Shown: piece after piece, positions 25,492 through 32,403 of the stretch
How the letters are laid out: each line of letters begins with the position of its first letter
How positions within the stretch are numbered: position 1 is the stretch's first letter
Origin: Piscinibacter caeni
Lineage (GTDB): Bacteria; Pseudomonadota; Gammaproteobacteria; Burkholderiales; Burkholderiaceae_C
Length of the DNA stretch: 36,603 bases
Direction: 5' to 3'
NCBI GenBank assembly: GCA_003265685.1
Contig: QJOU01000090.1
Location: 1-36,603 of the forward strand
Notes under the pieces: generated by a model
What the model saw: the letters and a program-made list of their open reading frames with translations, nothing else
Told to the model about the DNA's origin: nothing
Database searches by the model: none
Program-made: the position numbers and the translations under genes

Positions 25492-25959
25492 ATGCAGCGC
25501 AGAACCTTCCTCGCCGCCGCCTCGGCCGCAGCCTCGTCGGCCGCCTTCGCCCACCACGGCTGGAGCAGCTTCGACCAGGGGCGCCCGATCTACCTCGAGG
25601 GCCTGACGCGCCGGGTGGCCTGGCGCAACCCGCATGTCGAGTTCGACCTCGAGCTGGCTGCCAGCCTGGCGCTGCCGGCCGATCTAGCGCAGCGGCCGCT
25701 GCCGGCGCAATCGGCCCAGGTCGACGGGCCCAGGCTGCTCGCCGCGGCCACGCTGCCGACGCGCCGCGACAAGGTCTGGCGCATCGAACTCGCGCCGCTC
25801 ACGCGCCTGCAGGCCTGGCAGGTGCCCGAGCTGAAGGACGGCGAGCGCGTCGCGCTGCTCGGCTTCACCTTCTCCGAGGAGAAGGGCGAGCCGGTGCTGC
25901 GCGCCGAGTACCTGTTCGCCGGCGGCAAGGCCTACGGGATGCGCTCGTCGCCGGCCTGA
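25492..25959 (+). CDS. Secreted DUF6152-like protein with twin-arginine-type signal
   Basis: The protein has 155 residues. The N terminus MQRRTFLAAASAAASSAAFA is a signal peptide with an RRTFL twin-arginine-like motif and an AFA cleavage site after residue 20. The mature protein would start HHGWSSFD. The rest (TRRVAWRNPHVEFDL, WRIELAPLTRLQAW, GERVALLGF) looks like a small beta-barrel domain and matches my memory of DUF6152. GGAG precedes the ATG. It follows the four-helix membrane gene and is probably co-transcribed with it. A metal-binding role is suggested only by the exposed His pair. It ends 14 bases before the convergent hemL stop. Confidence 0.75.
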   Translation: MQRRTFLAAASAAASSAAFAHHGWSSFDQGRPIYLEGLTRRVAWRNPHVEFDLELAASLALPADLAQRPLPAQSAQVDGPRLLAAATLPTRRDKVWRIELAPLTRLQAWQVPELKDGERVALLGFTFSEEKGEPVLRAEYLFAGGKAYGMRSSPA

Positions 25960-25973
25960 TCCGGCCGGCCTGA

Positions 25974-27272
25974 TCAGGCGCGCAGGGCGCGCGCGGCGGC
26001 CTCGACCGTCGCGCCGACCTCGGCCGCGCCGTGTGCCGCGCTGACGAAGCCGGCCTCGTACAGCGCCGGCGCGAAGTACACGCCGGACTCCAGCATCGCG
26101 TGGAAGAAGCGGTTGAAGCGGTCCTTGTCGGTGGCGAGCACGCTGGTGTAGTTCTGCGGCAGCTCGTTCGCGAAGAAGAAGCCGAACATGCCGCCTTCGC
26201 AGTCGCCCACCATCGGCACGCCGGCGGCCTTCGCCGCACCCACCAGGCCGTCGACCAGGCTGCGGGTGCGCTGGGCGAGCGCCTCGTAGAAGCCCGGCTT
26301 CGCGATCTCCTTCAGCGTCGCCAGCCCGCAGGCCGTGGCCACCGGGTTGCCCGAGAGGGTGCCGGCCTGGTAGACCGGCCCGAGCGGCGCGAGCTGTTCC
26401 ATCACCGCGCGCTTGCCTCCGAAGGCCGCCAGCGGCATGCCGCCGCCGATCACCTTGCCGAACACGCTCATGTCGGGCGCGAAGCCGGGGATCAGCGTCG
26501 CATAGTGCGCCTGCGCGCTGCCCAGGCCGACGCGGAAGCCGGTCATCACCTCGTCGAACACCAGCAGCGCGCCATGCTGCGTGCACAGCTCGCGGAGGCG
26601 CGTCATGAACGGCACGCTGGCGCGCACGAAGTTCATGTTGCCGGCGATCGGCTCGATCATCACGCAGGCGAGATCACGGCCGTGCAGCGCGAAGGCCTCC
26701 TCGATCTGCGCGACGTTGTTGTACTCGAGCACCAGGGTGTGCTGCACCACCTCGGCCGGCACGCCGGCGGAGGTGGGGTGGCCGAAGGTCGCCAACCCCG
26801 ACCCGGCCTTGACCAGCAGCGAGTCGGCATGGCCGTGGTAGCAGCCCTCGAACTTGATGATCTTGCTGCGGCCGGTGGCGCCGCGCGCCAGGCGCAGCGC
26901 GCTCATCGCCGCCTCGGTGCCGGAGCTGACCAGGCGCAGCATCTCCATGCTCGGCACGTGCGCCAGGATGGCCTCGGCCAGCTCGACCTCGCGCTCGGTC
27001 GGCGCGCCGTACGAGAAGCCCTCGCGCGCCGCCTTCAGCACCGCCTCGAGCACCGCCGGGTGGCCGTGGCCGAGGATCATCGGCCCCCAGGAACCGATGT
27101 AGTCGATGTAGCGCCGGCCGTCGGCATCGACCATGTAGGCGCCCTCGGCGCGGGCAATGAAGCGCGGCACGCCGCCGACGGCGCGGAAGGCCCGCACCGG
27201 CGAGTTGACGCCGCCGGGGATGACCTGCTGGGCGCGGGCGAACAGGCTCGCGTTGCGGGAATCAGTGGACAT
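25974..27272 (-). CDS. hemL: Glutamate-1-semialdehyde 2,1-aminomutase
   Basis: The protein has 432 residues. It is a class III aminotransferase-fold enzyme that converts glutamate-1-semialdehyde to 5-aminolevulinate in the C5 tetrapyrrole pathway, using pyridoxal phosphate. N-terminal [11 protein letters not shown] is diagnostic. SGTEAAMSA (118-126) and [10 protein letters not shown] (238-247) bind cofactor. Lys273 in [10 protein letters not shown] is the Schiff-base lysine. QAGTLSGNP follows. The first 11 bases overlap the end of the thiD-like gene, so the pair is likely one operon. The use of HemL shows that this organism makes 5-aminolevulinate from glutamyl-tRNA. Confidence 0.97.
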   Translation of the reverse strand: MSTDSRNASLFARAQQVIPGGVNSPVRAFRAVGGVPRFIARAEGAYMVDADGRRYIDYIGSWGPMILGHGHPAVLEAVLKAAREGFSYGAPTEREVELAEAILAHVPSMEMLRLVSSGTEAAMSALRLARGATGRSKIIKFEGCYHGHADSLLVKAGSGLATFGHPTSAGVPAEVVQHTLVLEYNNVAQIEEAFALHGRDLACVMIEPIAGNMNFVRASVPFMTRLRELCTQHGALLVFDEVMTGFRVGLGSAQAHYATLIPGFAPDMSVFGKVIGGGMPLAAFGGKRAVMEQLAPLGPVYQAGTLSGNPVATACGLATLKEIAKPGFYEALAQRTRSLVDGLVGAAKAAGVPMVGDCEGGMFGFFFANELPQNYTSVLATDKDRFNRFFHAMLESGVYFAPALYEAGFVSAAHGAAEVGATVEAAARALRA

Positions 27273-28218
27273 GGCGCGGGCCTTTCGGGGGTTCGTCGGG
27301 TGAAGGTTCCTCGCCCGGCGGCGCGCTGCCGTCCTCGCCTTCCTCTGCCGGCGGCAGGGCCCAGAAGAAGCGGTCGGGCACGACGTTGCCCATGCCGGGG
27401 CGGAAGCCCGCGTCCAGCGCCTCGTCGAGGAAGGTCAGCGCCTCGCCGACCGCGGCGTGCAGCTCGGCGCCCGAGGCCAGCAGCGCCGCCAGCGCGGCCG
27501 ACAGGGTGTCGCCGGCGCCGACGAAGGCGGCATCGAAGCGCTCGAACTTCTCGCCGGTGATGGCGCCCTGGGGCGAGGCCAGCACGTTGTCGAGGAACTG
27601 GTCGCTGCCCTTCTTGCCGCTGGGCAGCACGACGCTCGTGACCAGCACGAAGCGCGTGCCGTGCTCGCCGGCGGCCACCGCCAGCTCGCGCGGCGAGGCC
27701 GGGCGCTCGTTGTCCCAGTCGGGCAGCAGGAAGTCGGTCAGCGTCTGGTGGCTGCCCACCAGCACCTCGGTCTGCGGCAGCACCAGCTCGCGGAAGGCGT
27801 CCAGGTAGGCCTGCTGGGCGTCTTCCTCCACCCAGCTGAGGTTGGGCATGTAGGCCACCAGCGGCACGTCCGGGTAGTCCGACAGCACCTCGGCCACCGC
27901 GCCGACGCCCTCGGCCGAGCCGAGGAAGCCGACCTTCCAGGCCGCGATGGTCACGTCCTCCAGCACGCTGCGCGCCTGCTCGACCATCACGTCGGCGTCC
28001 AGCGCGTGGTGGTCGAACACCTCGGCCGTGTCGCGCATCACGATGCTGGTGACGATCGGCAGGGCGTGCGCCCCCATCGCGGCGATGGTCGCCACGTCGC
28101 CGGCCAGTCCGCCGGCGCCGCTCGGGTCGCTGGCGTTGAAGCTCATCACGCACGCCGGCGCGCTCTGCTCCTGCAGGGCCTCGTCGGCACCGTCGGTGGT
28201 GGGGGTGGGAGTGCTCAT
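27262..28218 (-). CDS. thiD: ThiD-like hydroxymethylpyrimidine/phosphomethylpyrimidine kinase
   Basis: The protein has 318 residues of the ribokinase/PfkB-like fold. [16 protein letters not shown] near residues 29-44 is the substrate loop (usually SDSGGGAGIQAD), and [17 protein letters not shown] is the catalytic anion hole with its Asp. ThiD phosphorylates the thiamine pyrimidine unit twice. It is longer than usual (about 265): roughly 20 extra residues at the N terminus and an acidic, Pro-rich tail of about 35 ([20 protein letters not shown]). Next to hemL and divergent from rubredoxin, an arrangement I recall from other Burkholderiales. No Shine-Dalgarno sequence at this ATG, so the start is uncertain. 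Pyridoxal kinase is a less likely alternative. Confidence 0.8.
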   Translation of the reverse strand: MSTPTPTTDGADEALQEQSAPACVMSFNASDPSGAGGLAGDVATIAAMGAHALPIVTSIVMRDTAEVFDHHALDADVMVEQARSVLEDVTIAAWKVGFLGSAEGVGAVAEVLSDYPDVPLVAYMPNLSWVEEDAQQAYLDAFRELVLPQTEVLVGSHQTLTDFLLPDWDNERPASPRELAVAAGEHGTRFVLVTSVVLPSGKKGSDQFLDNVLASPQGAITGEKFERFDAAFVGAGDTLSAALAALLASGAELHAAVGEALTFLDEALDAGFRPGMGNVVPDRFFWALPPAEEGEDGSAPPGEEPSPDEPPKGPRHVH

Positions 28219-28262
28219 GGGCGCGGGGTCGGTCGGGCCGGGAAAAGGCCTCCCGAGAGACC

Positions 28263-28283
28263 TTCGGCCGACCTCCAGCCGAA
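28263..28283. repeat. Short inverted repeat in the thiD-rubredoxin gap
   Basis: TTCGGC (28263-28268) and GCCGAA (28278-28283) are separated by nine bases. On the minus strand this lies about 45 bases before the thiD-like start and could form a leader hairpin. The rest of the 163-bp divergent gap is AT-richer than the genes around it and holds the rubredoxin promoter candidate. I see no thiamine (TPP) riboswitch consensus in it. Confidence 0.3.
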
Positions 28284-28316
28284 CGTGAAGAATGTTGCGT
28301 ATGTGCCTACGGATCC

Positions 28317-28347
28317 TTGGTTTTTTGCCAGGGTGCGTGGCTACAAT
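28317..28347 (+). promoter_or_regulatory. Candidate promoter of rubredoxin and the pil chemosensory genes
   Basis: TACAAT (28342-28347) is a 5/6 match to the -10 consensus. TTGGTT (28317-28322) is a possible -35 at a long spacing of 19 bp. Transcription would begin near 28354, about 28 bases before the rubredoxin GTG. Confidence 0.4.
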
Positions 28348-28362
28348 CTGGCTCCATTGTAG
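28341..28362. promoter_or_regulatory. Perfect inverted repeat over the rubredoxin -10
   Basis: CTACAAT (28341-28347) and ATTGTAG (28356-28362) are exact reverse complements with an 8-bp spacer. The left arm is the candidate -10 itself and the right arm covers the expected transcript start. This is the layout of a repressor operator or of a 5' mRNA hairpin. Confidence 0.45.
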
Positions 28363-28381
28363 TGAATGACCAAGTCAATCC

Positions 28382-28555
28382 GTGAGCGAACCGCGTACCT
28401 GGATGTGCCTCATCTGCGGATGGATCTACGACGAGGCCGCCGGGGATCCGGAGCACGGGATCGCCCCGGGCACGGCCTGGGCGGACGTACCGATGAACTG
28501 GACCTGTCCGGAGTGCGGCGCTCGGAAGGAAGACTTCGAGATGGTGCAGATCTGA
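28382..28555 (+). CDS. rubA: Rubredoxin
   Basis: A 57-residue protein from a GTG start. It has both iron-binding knuckles, CLICGWIYDEAAGDPEHGIA (first Cys pair at residues 9 and 12) and CPECGARKEDFE (second pair at 42 and 45), around one mononuclear Fe(Cys)4 site. The conserved aromatic core and the GI-PGT-W-DVP-WTCP pattern are intact. It is a one-electron carrier, often serving alkane hydroxylases or oxidative-stress reductases. Which partner it serves here is unknown. It lies between the divergent thiD-like gene and pilG; there is no strong Shine-Dalgarno sequence. An ATG at 28366 opens a different frame and is not used. Confidence 0.93.
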   Translation: MSEPRTWMCLICGWIYDEAAGDPEHGIAPGTAWADVPMNWTCPECGARKEDFEMVQI

Positions 28556-28556
28556 C

Positions 28557-28570
28557 CCCACGAGGGTGGG
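28557..28570 (+). other. Small hairpin after rubredoxin
   Basis: CCCAC and GTGGG with a GAGG loop follow the rubredoxin stop by one base. There is no T-run, so read-through into pilG is expected. It may protect the 3' end of a rubredoxin mRNA or attenuate transcription. Confidence 0.35.
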
Positions 28571-28612
28571 TCGCACAGCCGCCGCGCCAGGCGTCGTTGA
28601 GGAGAATGCTCG

Positions 28613-29011
28613 GTGAGCAACGAAGTCCCAGCCGAAATCGCGGGCCTCAAGGTGCTGGTCATCGATGACAGCAACACGATCCGCCGCAGTGCCGAGATCT
28701 TCCTGAAGCAGGGCGGCCACAGCGTGCTGCTGGCCGAGGACGGCTTCGACGCGCTGTCGAAGGTCAATGACAACGAACCCGACCTGATCTTCTGCGACAT
28801 CCTGATGCCGCGCCTGGACGGCTATCAGACCTGCGCGATCATCAAGCGCAACGCGCGTTTCGCGCAGGTGCCGGTGATCATGCTGTCGTCCAAGGACGGG
28901 CTGTTCGACAAGGCGCGCGGGCGCATGGTCGGCTCCCAGGACTACCTGACCAAGCCGTTCACCAAGGACCAGCTGCTGCAGGCCGTGGCCCAGCACCGGC
29001 GGGCCGCGTGA
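28613..29011 (+). CDS. pilG: Twitching-motility response regulator PilG
   Basis: The protein has 132 residues, a single receiver domain with no output domain. The phospho-acceptor is Asp62 (FCDILMP), with the acidic pair Asp18-Asp19 and Lys114 in YLTKPF. In Pseudomonas PilG is phosphorylated by ChpA and promotes pilus extension through PilB. The start is GTG with GAGGAG eight bases upstream; an ATG at 28606 is out of frame. It leads the pilG-pilH-pilI-pilJ-chpA set, 57 bases after rubredoxin. The name follows from gene order and from being the first of two receivers. Confidence 0.92.
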   Translation: MSNEVPAEIAGLKVLVIDDSNTIRRSAEIFLKQGGHSVLLAEDGFDALSKVNDNEPDLIFCDILMPRLDGYQTCAIIKRNARFAQVPVIMLSSKDGLFDKARGRMVGSQDYLTKPFTKDQLLQAVAQHRRAA

Positions 29012-29044
29012 GATCGGCCACTCCCCCCGATTCGAAAGCACTGA

Positions 29045-29061
29045 GGCGCCCTCGAGGCGCC
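29045..29061 (+). other. Hairpin between pilG and pilH
   Basis: GGCGCC (29045-29050), loop CTCGA, GGCGCC (29056-29061), about 19 bases before the pilH ATG. No T-run follows. It may act on mRNA stability between the two cistrons. Confidence 0.35.
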
Positions 29062-29080
29062 GGTTGATGAGGACACCGTC

Positions 29081-29446
29081 ATGGCGATCCAGAAGATCCT
29101 GCTGGTCGACGATTCGAAGACCGAGCTGCACCACCTGTCGGAGCTGCTGAGCAAGCGCGGCTACGCGGTGCGCACCGCGGAGAACGGCGAGGAGGCGATG
29201 CGTCGTCTCGGCGAGGACAAGCCCGACCTGATCCTGATGGACGTGGTGATGCCGGGCCAGAACGGCTTCCAGCTGACCCGCGCAATCACGCGCGACCCGC
29301 GCTTCGCCAACGTGCCGGTGATCATGTGCACCAGCAAGAACCAGGAGACCGACAAGGTCTGGGGCATGCGTCAGGGTGCGCGCGACTACATCGTCAAGCC
29401 GGTCGACGCCGACGAGCTGGTCTCCAAGATCAAGGCCTTCGACTGA
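29081..29446 (+). CDS. pilH: Twitching-motility response regulator PilH
   Basis: The protein has 121 residues, a second stand-alone receiver. Asp54 (LMDVVMP) is the phosphorylation site, with Asp10-Asp11, Thr84 and Lys106 (YIVKPVD). In Pseudomonas PilH opposes PilG, favouring retraction or acting as a phosphate sink. The ATG follows a weak TGAGGA about 11 bases upstream. It is 69 bases downstream of pilG, the widest gap inside the pil set and the site of a hairpin. Confidence 0.93.
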   Translation: MAIQKILLVDDSKTELHHLSELLSKRGYAVRTAENGEEAMRRLGEDKPDLILMDVVMPGQNGFQLTRAITRDPRFANVPVIMCTSKNQETDKVWGMRQGARDYIVKPVDADELVSKIKAFD

Positions 29447-29464
29447 CACGCGGGCAGCGAGCAC

Positions 29465-29992
29465 ATGGCCAGGAAGGAAGCACTGCGTGAACTCCAGAGC
29501 CGGCTGGCCGAGCGCCTGCAGGCGGCGCGCACGCAGCAGCGCGGCAGCTCTTGGCTGGCGGTGGAATGCGCCGGCCGCGGCCTGCTGTTCCCGCTGCGCG
29601 AGGCCGGCGAGATCTTCGCGCCCGCGCCGCTGCTGGCCGTGCCGCACACGCACCGCTGGTTCCTCGGCGTGGCCAACCTGCGCGGCCACCTGCACGGGGT
29701 GGTCGACCTGGCCGGTTTCCTCGGCCTGAAGGGCGCGGACGCGCCGCCGCCCGCGCCGGGCCAGGGCCAGCTGGTCGGCTTCAACCAGTCGCTCGACCTG
29801 AACTGCGTGCTGCTCGTCGACCGCCTGGCCGGCCTGCGCAACGAGGAGCAGCTCACGCGCGAGCCGGACGACGGTTCGCTCCGCCCCACCTTCGCCGGCG
29901 CGCGCCTGCGCGACGGCTCCGGCCGCGTCTGGCAGGAACTCAGCCCGGCGGCGCTGGCCGGTGACGAGCAGTTCCTGCGCATCGTCGGCTGA
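29465..29992 (+). CDS. pilI: CheW-like adaptor PilI
   Basis: The protein has 175 residues with a CheW domain from about residue 30 to 170 (LAVECAGRGLLFPLREAGEI, then HRWFLGVANLRGHLHGVVDL). NLRG is the usual CheW core. It links the PilJ receptor to the ChpA kinase. It lies 18 bases after pilH and 40 bases before pilJ, so all are likely co-transcribed. A leading helix (about 1-25, Arg-rich) is a little longer than in E. coli CheW. Gene order separates it from flagellar CheW. Confidence 0.92.
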   Translation: MARKEALRELQSRLAERLQAARTQQRGSSWLAVECAGRGLLFPLREAGEIFAPAPLLAVPHTHRWFLGVANLRGHLHGVVDLAGFLGLKGADAPPPAPGQGQLVGFNQSLDLNCVLLVDRLAGLRNEEQLTREPDDGSLRPTFAGARLRDGSGRVWQELSPAALAGDEQFLRIVG

Positions 29993-30032
29993 ACCACTTG
30001 CCCGTCGGCATCACTGACCCGGAGAAACTCGC

Positions 30033-32366
30033 ATGAGCTTCCTGAACAAGATCAAAGGACTGGGGCGCAAGGACGGCGCCACCGACCAGGACACGCTCGA
30101 ACAGGACGGCCGCTACGACGATGCCCCCGCGCGCGGTGAGGTGCCCGACCTGCCGCTGCCGGGCCCCGACGGCAGCGCCGCCCTCGAGGTGGCCACGCTG
30201 CAGCAGACGGTGCAGATGGATTCGTCGATCATCACCGAGGCCGCGCCCTCCGAGATGGCCGAGTTCACCGAGGCGCGCGCCGCCTCGGCGGCCGCGGTGG
30301 CCGGCGCCGGCTCCGGCCTGCCGTTGATCGGCCAACGCCCGCTGGGCGAACAGCAGCGCATCCTCGGCGGCCTGGTGCTGCTGGGCTTCATCGGGCTGGT
30401 GGTGGTCACCATCCTGTCGCTGCAGTCCGCCAGCAAGGGCGCGGCCCAGGTCGGTGCCACCGGCCAGGCGCTGATGCAGTCGCAGCGGCTCGCGAAGTCG
30501 GTCTCGCAGGCGCTGATCGGCAGCCCGCAGTCCTTCCCCGAAGTGCGCGAGAGCGCCGACGTGCTGGTCAAGACCGTGCGCGACCTGAAGACCGGCGAAG
30601 GCGCCCTGGCCGCCGCGCCGGCCTCGGTGCAGCCGGCGCTCGACCCGCTGATGCCGCTGGTGGACCGCGCCGAGAAGAACGCCAACACCGTGATCGGCCA
30701 GCAGAAGATCCTGACCCAGGTGGGCCAGGCGCTGCGCACCATCAACCGCCAGTCGTCGGACCTGCTGGAGATCGCCGAGACCATCTCGTCGCTCAAGCTG
30801 CAGCAGGAGGCCTCGCCGGCCGAGCTCTCCGCGGTCGGTCAGCTGGTGATGCTGACGCAGCGCATCGGCAAGTCGGCCAACGAGTTCCTGACCATGGAAG
30901 GCGTGTCGCCGGAGGCGGTGTTCCTGCTCGGCAAGGACCTGAACTCGTTCCGCGAGATCGCCCAGGGCCTGGCCGACGGCAACCCCGAGCTGCGCCTGCC
31001 CGGCACCAAGGACCCGCAGACCAAGGAGCGCCTGGTCGCGCTGCTCAAGCAGTACGAGGACACCCGCATGCAGGCCGGTGCCATCCTGGGCAACCTGCAG
31101 GGCCTGGTCTCCGCGCGCGAGGCGCAGGCGGCGATCATCTCGGACAGCGAACCGCTGCGCAAAGGCCTGGAGACGGTGCAGGAAGGCCTGTCTGGCCAGA
31201 CCGGCTTCGGCATCGGCAGCCTGGTCGCGCTGATCGCCTTCGCCGCGCTGATGGCGGCCGGCGGCCTCGGCTTCCTGCGCCTGTACGTGCGTGACCAGGC
31301 GCAGCGCGCCCAGCTCGCCGAGTCGCAGCGCCAGGAGGCGGAACGCCAGGAGCAGGAGGCCAAGCGCGTCAACGACGCGAACCAGGCGGCCATTCTGCGG
31401 CTGATGAACGAACTGCAGACGGTCGCCGAAGGCGACCTGACGCAGCAGGCCACCGTGACCGAGGACATCACCGGCGCCATCGCCGACTCGGTGAACTACA
31501 CGGTGGAGGAACTGCGCACCCTGGTGGCCCAGGTGCAGGGCACGGTGGGCCGCGTGACCGAGACTACGCAGCAGGTGGAAGCCACCTCCACCGAACTGCT
31601 GGCCGCCTCGACCGAGCAGCTGCGCGAGATCCGCGACACCGGTGAGTCGGTGCTGCAGATGGCCACGCGAATCAACAACGTGTCGGCCCAGGCGCAGGAA
31701 ACCGCCCAGGTGGCGCGCCAGTCGCGCGAAGCGGCCGAGTCCGGCCTGCGCGCGGTGCAGAACACGATCGGCGGCATGAACATGCTGCGCGACCAGATCC
31801 AGGAAACCTCCAAGCGGATCAAGCGGCTGGGCGAGTCGTCGCAGGAGATCGGCGAAATCACCGAGCTGATCTCGGACATTACCGAGCAGACCAACGTGCT
31901 GGCGCTGAACGCCGCCATCCAGGCCGCGTCGGCCGGTGAAGCGGGCCGGGGCTTCTCGGTCGTCGCGGAGGAAGTGCAGCGCCTCGCGGAACGCTCCGGC
32001 GACGCGACGCGCCAGATCGCGGCGCTGGTCAAGACCATTCAGACCGACACGCAGGACGCGGTGGGCGCCATGGAGCGCAGCACCCAGGGCGTGGTCGAGA
32101 ACGCCCGCCTGTCGGACGCCGCCGGTGCGGCGCTGAACGACATCGACCGCGTCTCGCGCCAGCTCGCCGACCTGATCACGCAGATCTCCTCGCAGGCGCA
32201 GTCCGAAGCGCAGTCGGCCAACGTGGTGGCGGCCAACATCCAGCACATCTTCGCGGTGACCGAGCAGACCGGCGAGGGCACGCGCTCGACCGCGGCGATG
32301 GTGCGCGAGCTGTCGCGCACCGCCGAGGAGCTGAAGCAGTCGGTCGCGCGTTTCAAGATCGAGTGA
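30033..32366 (+). CDS. pilJ: Methyl-accepting chemotaxis protein PilJ
   Basis: The protein has 777 residues. A cytoplasmic region of about 108 residues comes first, unusually long and rich in acidic and Ala residues. TM1 is at about 109-131 ([20 protein letters not shown]), followed by a helical periplasmic sensor to about 390 and TM2 at about 392-420. A HAMP-like stretch and the signalling domain follow. The kinase-contact hairpin is at about 615-655 ([40 protein letters not shown]). The periplasmic part has the two PilJ-type helical repeats ([14 protein letters not shown], and [14 protein letters not shown]), thought to sense pilin. No C-terminal CheR/CheB pentapeptide is present; it ends RFKIE. 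The extra N terminus makes it about 95 residues longer than Pseudomonas PilJ. GGAG precedes the ATG. Confidence 0.95.
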   Translation: MSFLNKIKGLGRKDGATDQDTLEQDGRYDDAPARGEVPDLPLPGPDGSAALEVATLQQTVQMDSSIITEAAPSEMAEFTEARAASAAAVAGAGSGLPLIGQRPLGEQQRILGGLVLLGFIGLVVVTILSLQSASKGAAQVGATGQALMQSQRLAKSVSQALIGSPQSFPEVRESADVLVKTVRDLKTGEGALAAAPASVQPALDPLMPLVDRAEKNANTVIGQQKILTQVGQALRTINRQSSDLLEIAETISSLKLQQEASPAELSAVGQLVMLTQRIGKSANEFLTMEGVSPEAVFLLGKDLNSFREIAQGLADGNPELRLPGTKDPQTKERLVALLKQYEDTRMQAGAILGNLQGLVSAREAQAAIISDSEPLRKGLETVQEGLSGQTGFGIGSLVALIAFAALMAAGGLGFLRLYVRDQAQRAQLAESQRQEAERQEQEAKRVNDANQAAILRLMNELQTVAEGDLTQQATVTEDITGAIADSVNYTVEELRTLVAQVQGTVGRVTETTQQVEATSTELLAASTEQLREIRDTGESVLQMATRINNVSAQAQETAQVARQSREAAESGLRAVQNTIGGMNMLRDQIQETSKRIKRLGESSQEIGEITELISDITEQTNVLALNAAIQAASAGEAGRGFSVVAEEVQRLAERSGDATRQIAALVKTIQTDTQDAVGAMERSTQGVVENARLSDAAGAALNDIDRVSRQLADLITQISSQAQSEAQSANVVAANIQHIFAVTEQTGEGTRSTAAMVRELSRTAEELKQSVARFKIE

Positions 32367-32403
32367 CGTTCCCTTTCCTCTGACCCTCCATCCAGGGCCC
32401 CGC

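Noticed and set aside
28219-28381. A thiamine (TPP) riboswitch before the thiD-like gene
   Set aside because: I looked for the CTGAGA and ACCTGA-type core elements on the minus strand and did not find a convincing arrangement.
28366-28668. A 100-codon ATG frame over rubredoxin and the start of pilG
   Set aside because: It runs in the wrong frame through rubredoxin, which has both CxxC pairs from the GTG at 28382, and into pilG in another frame.
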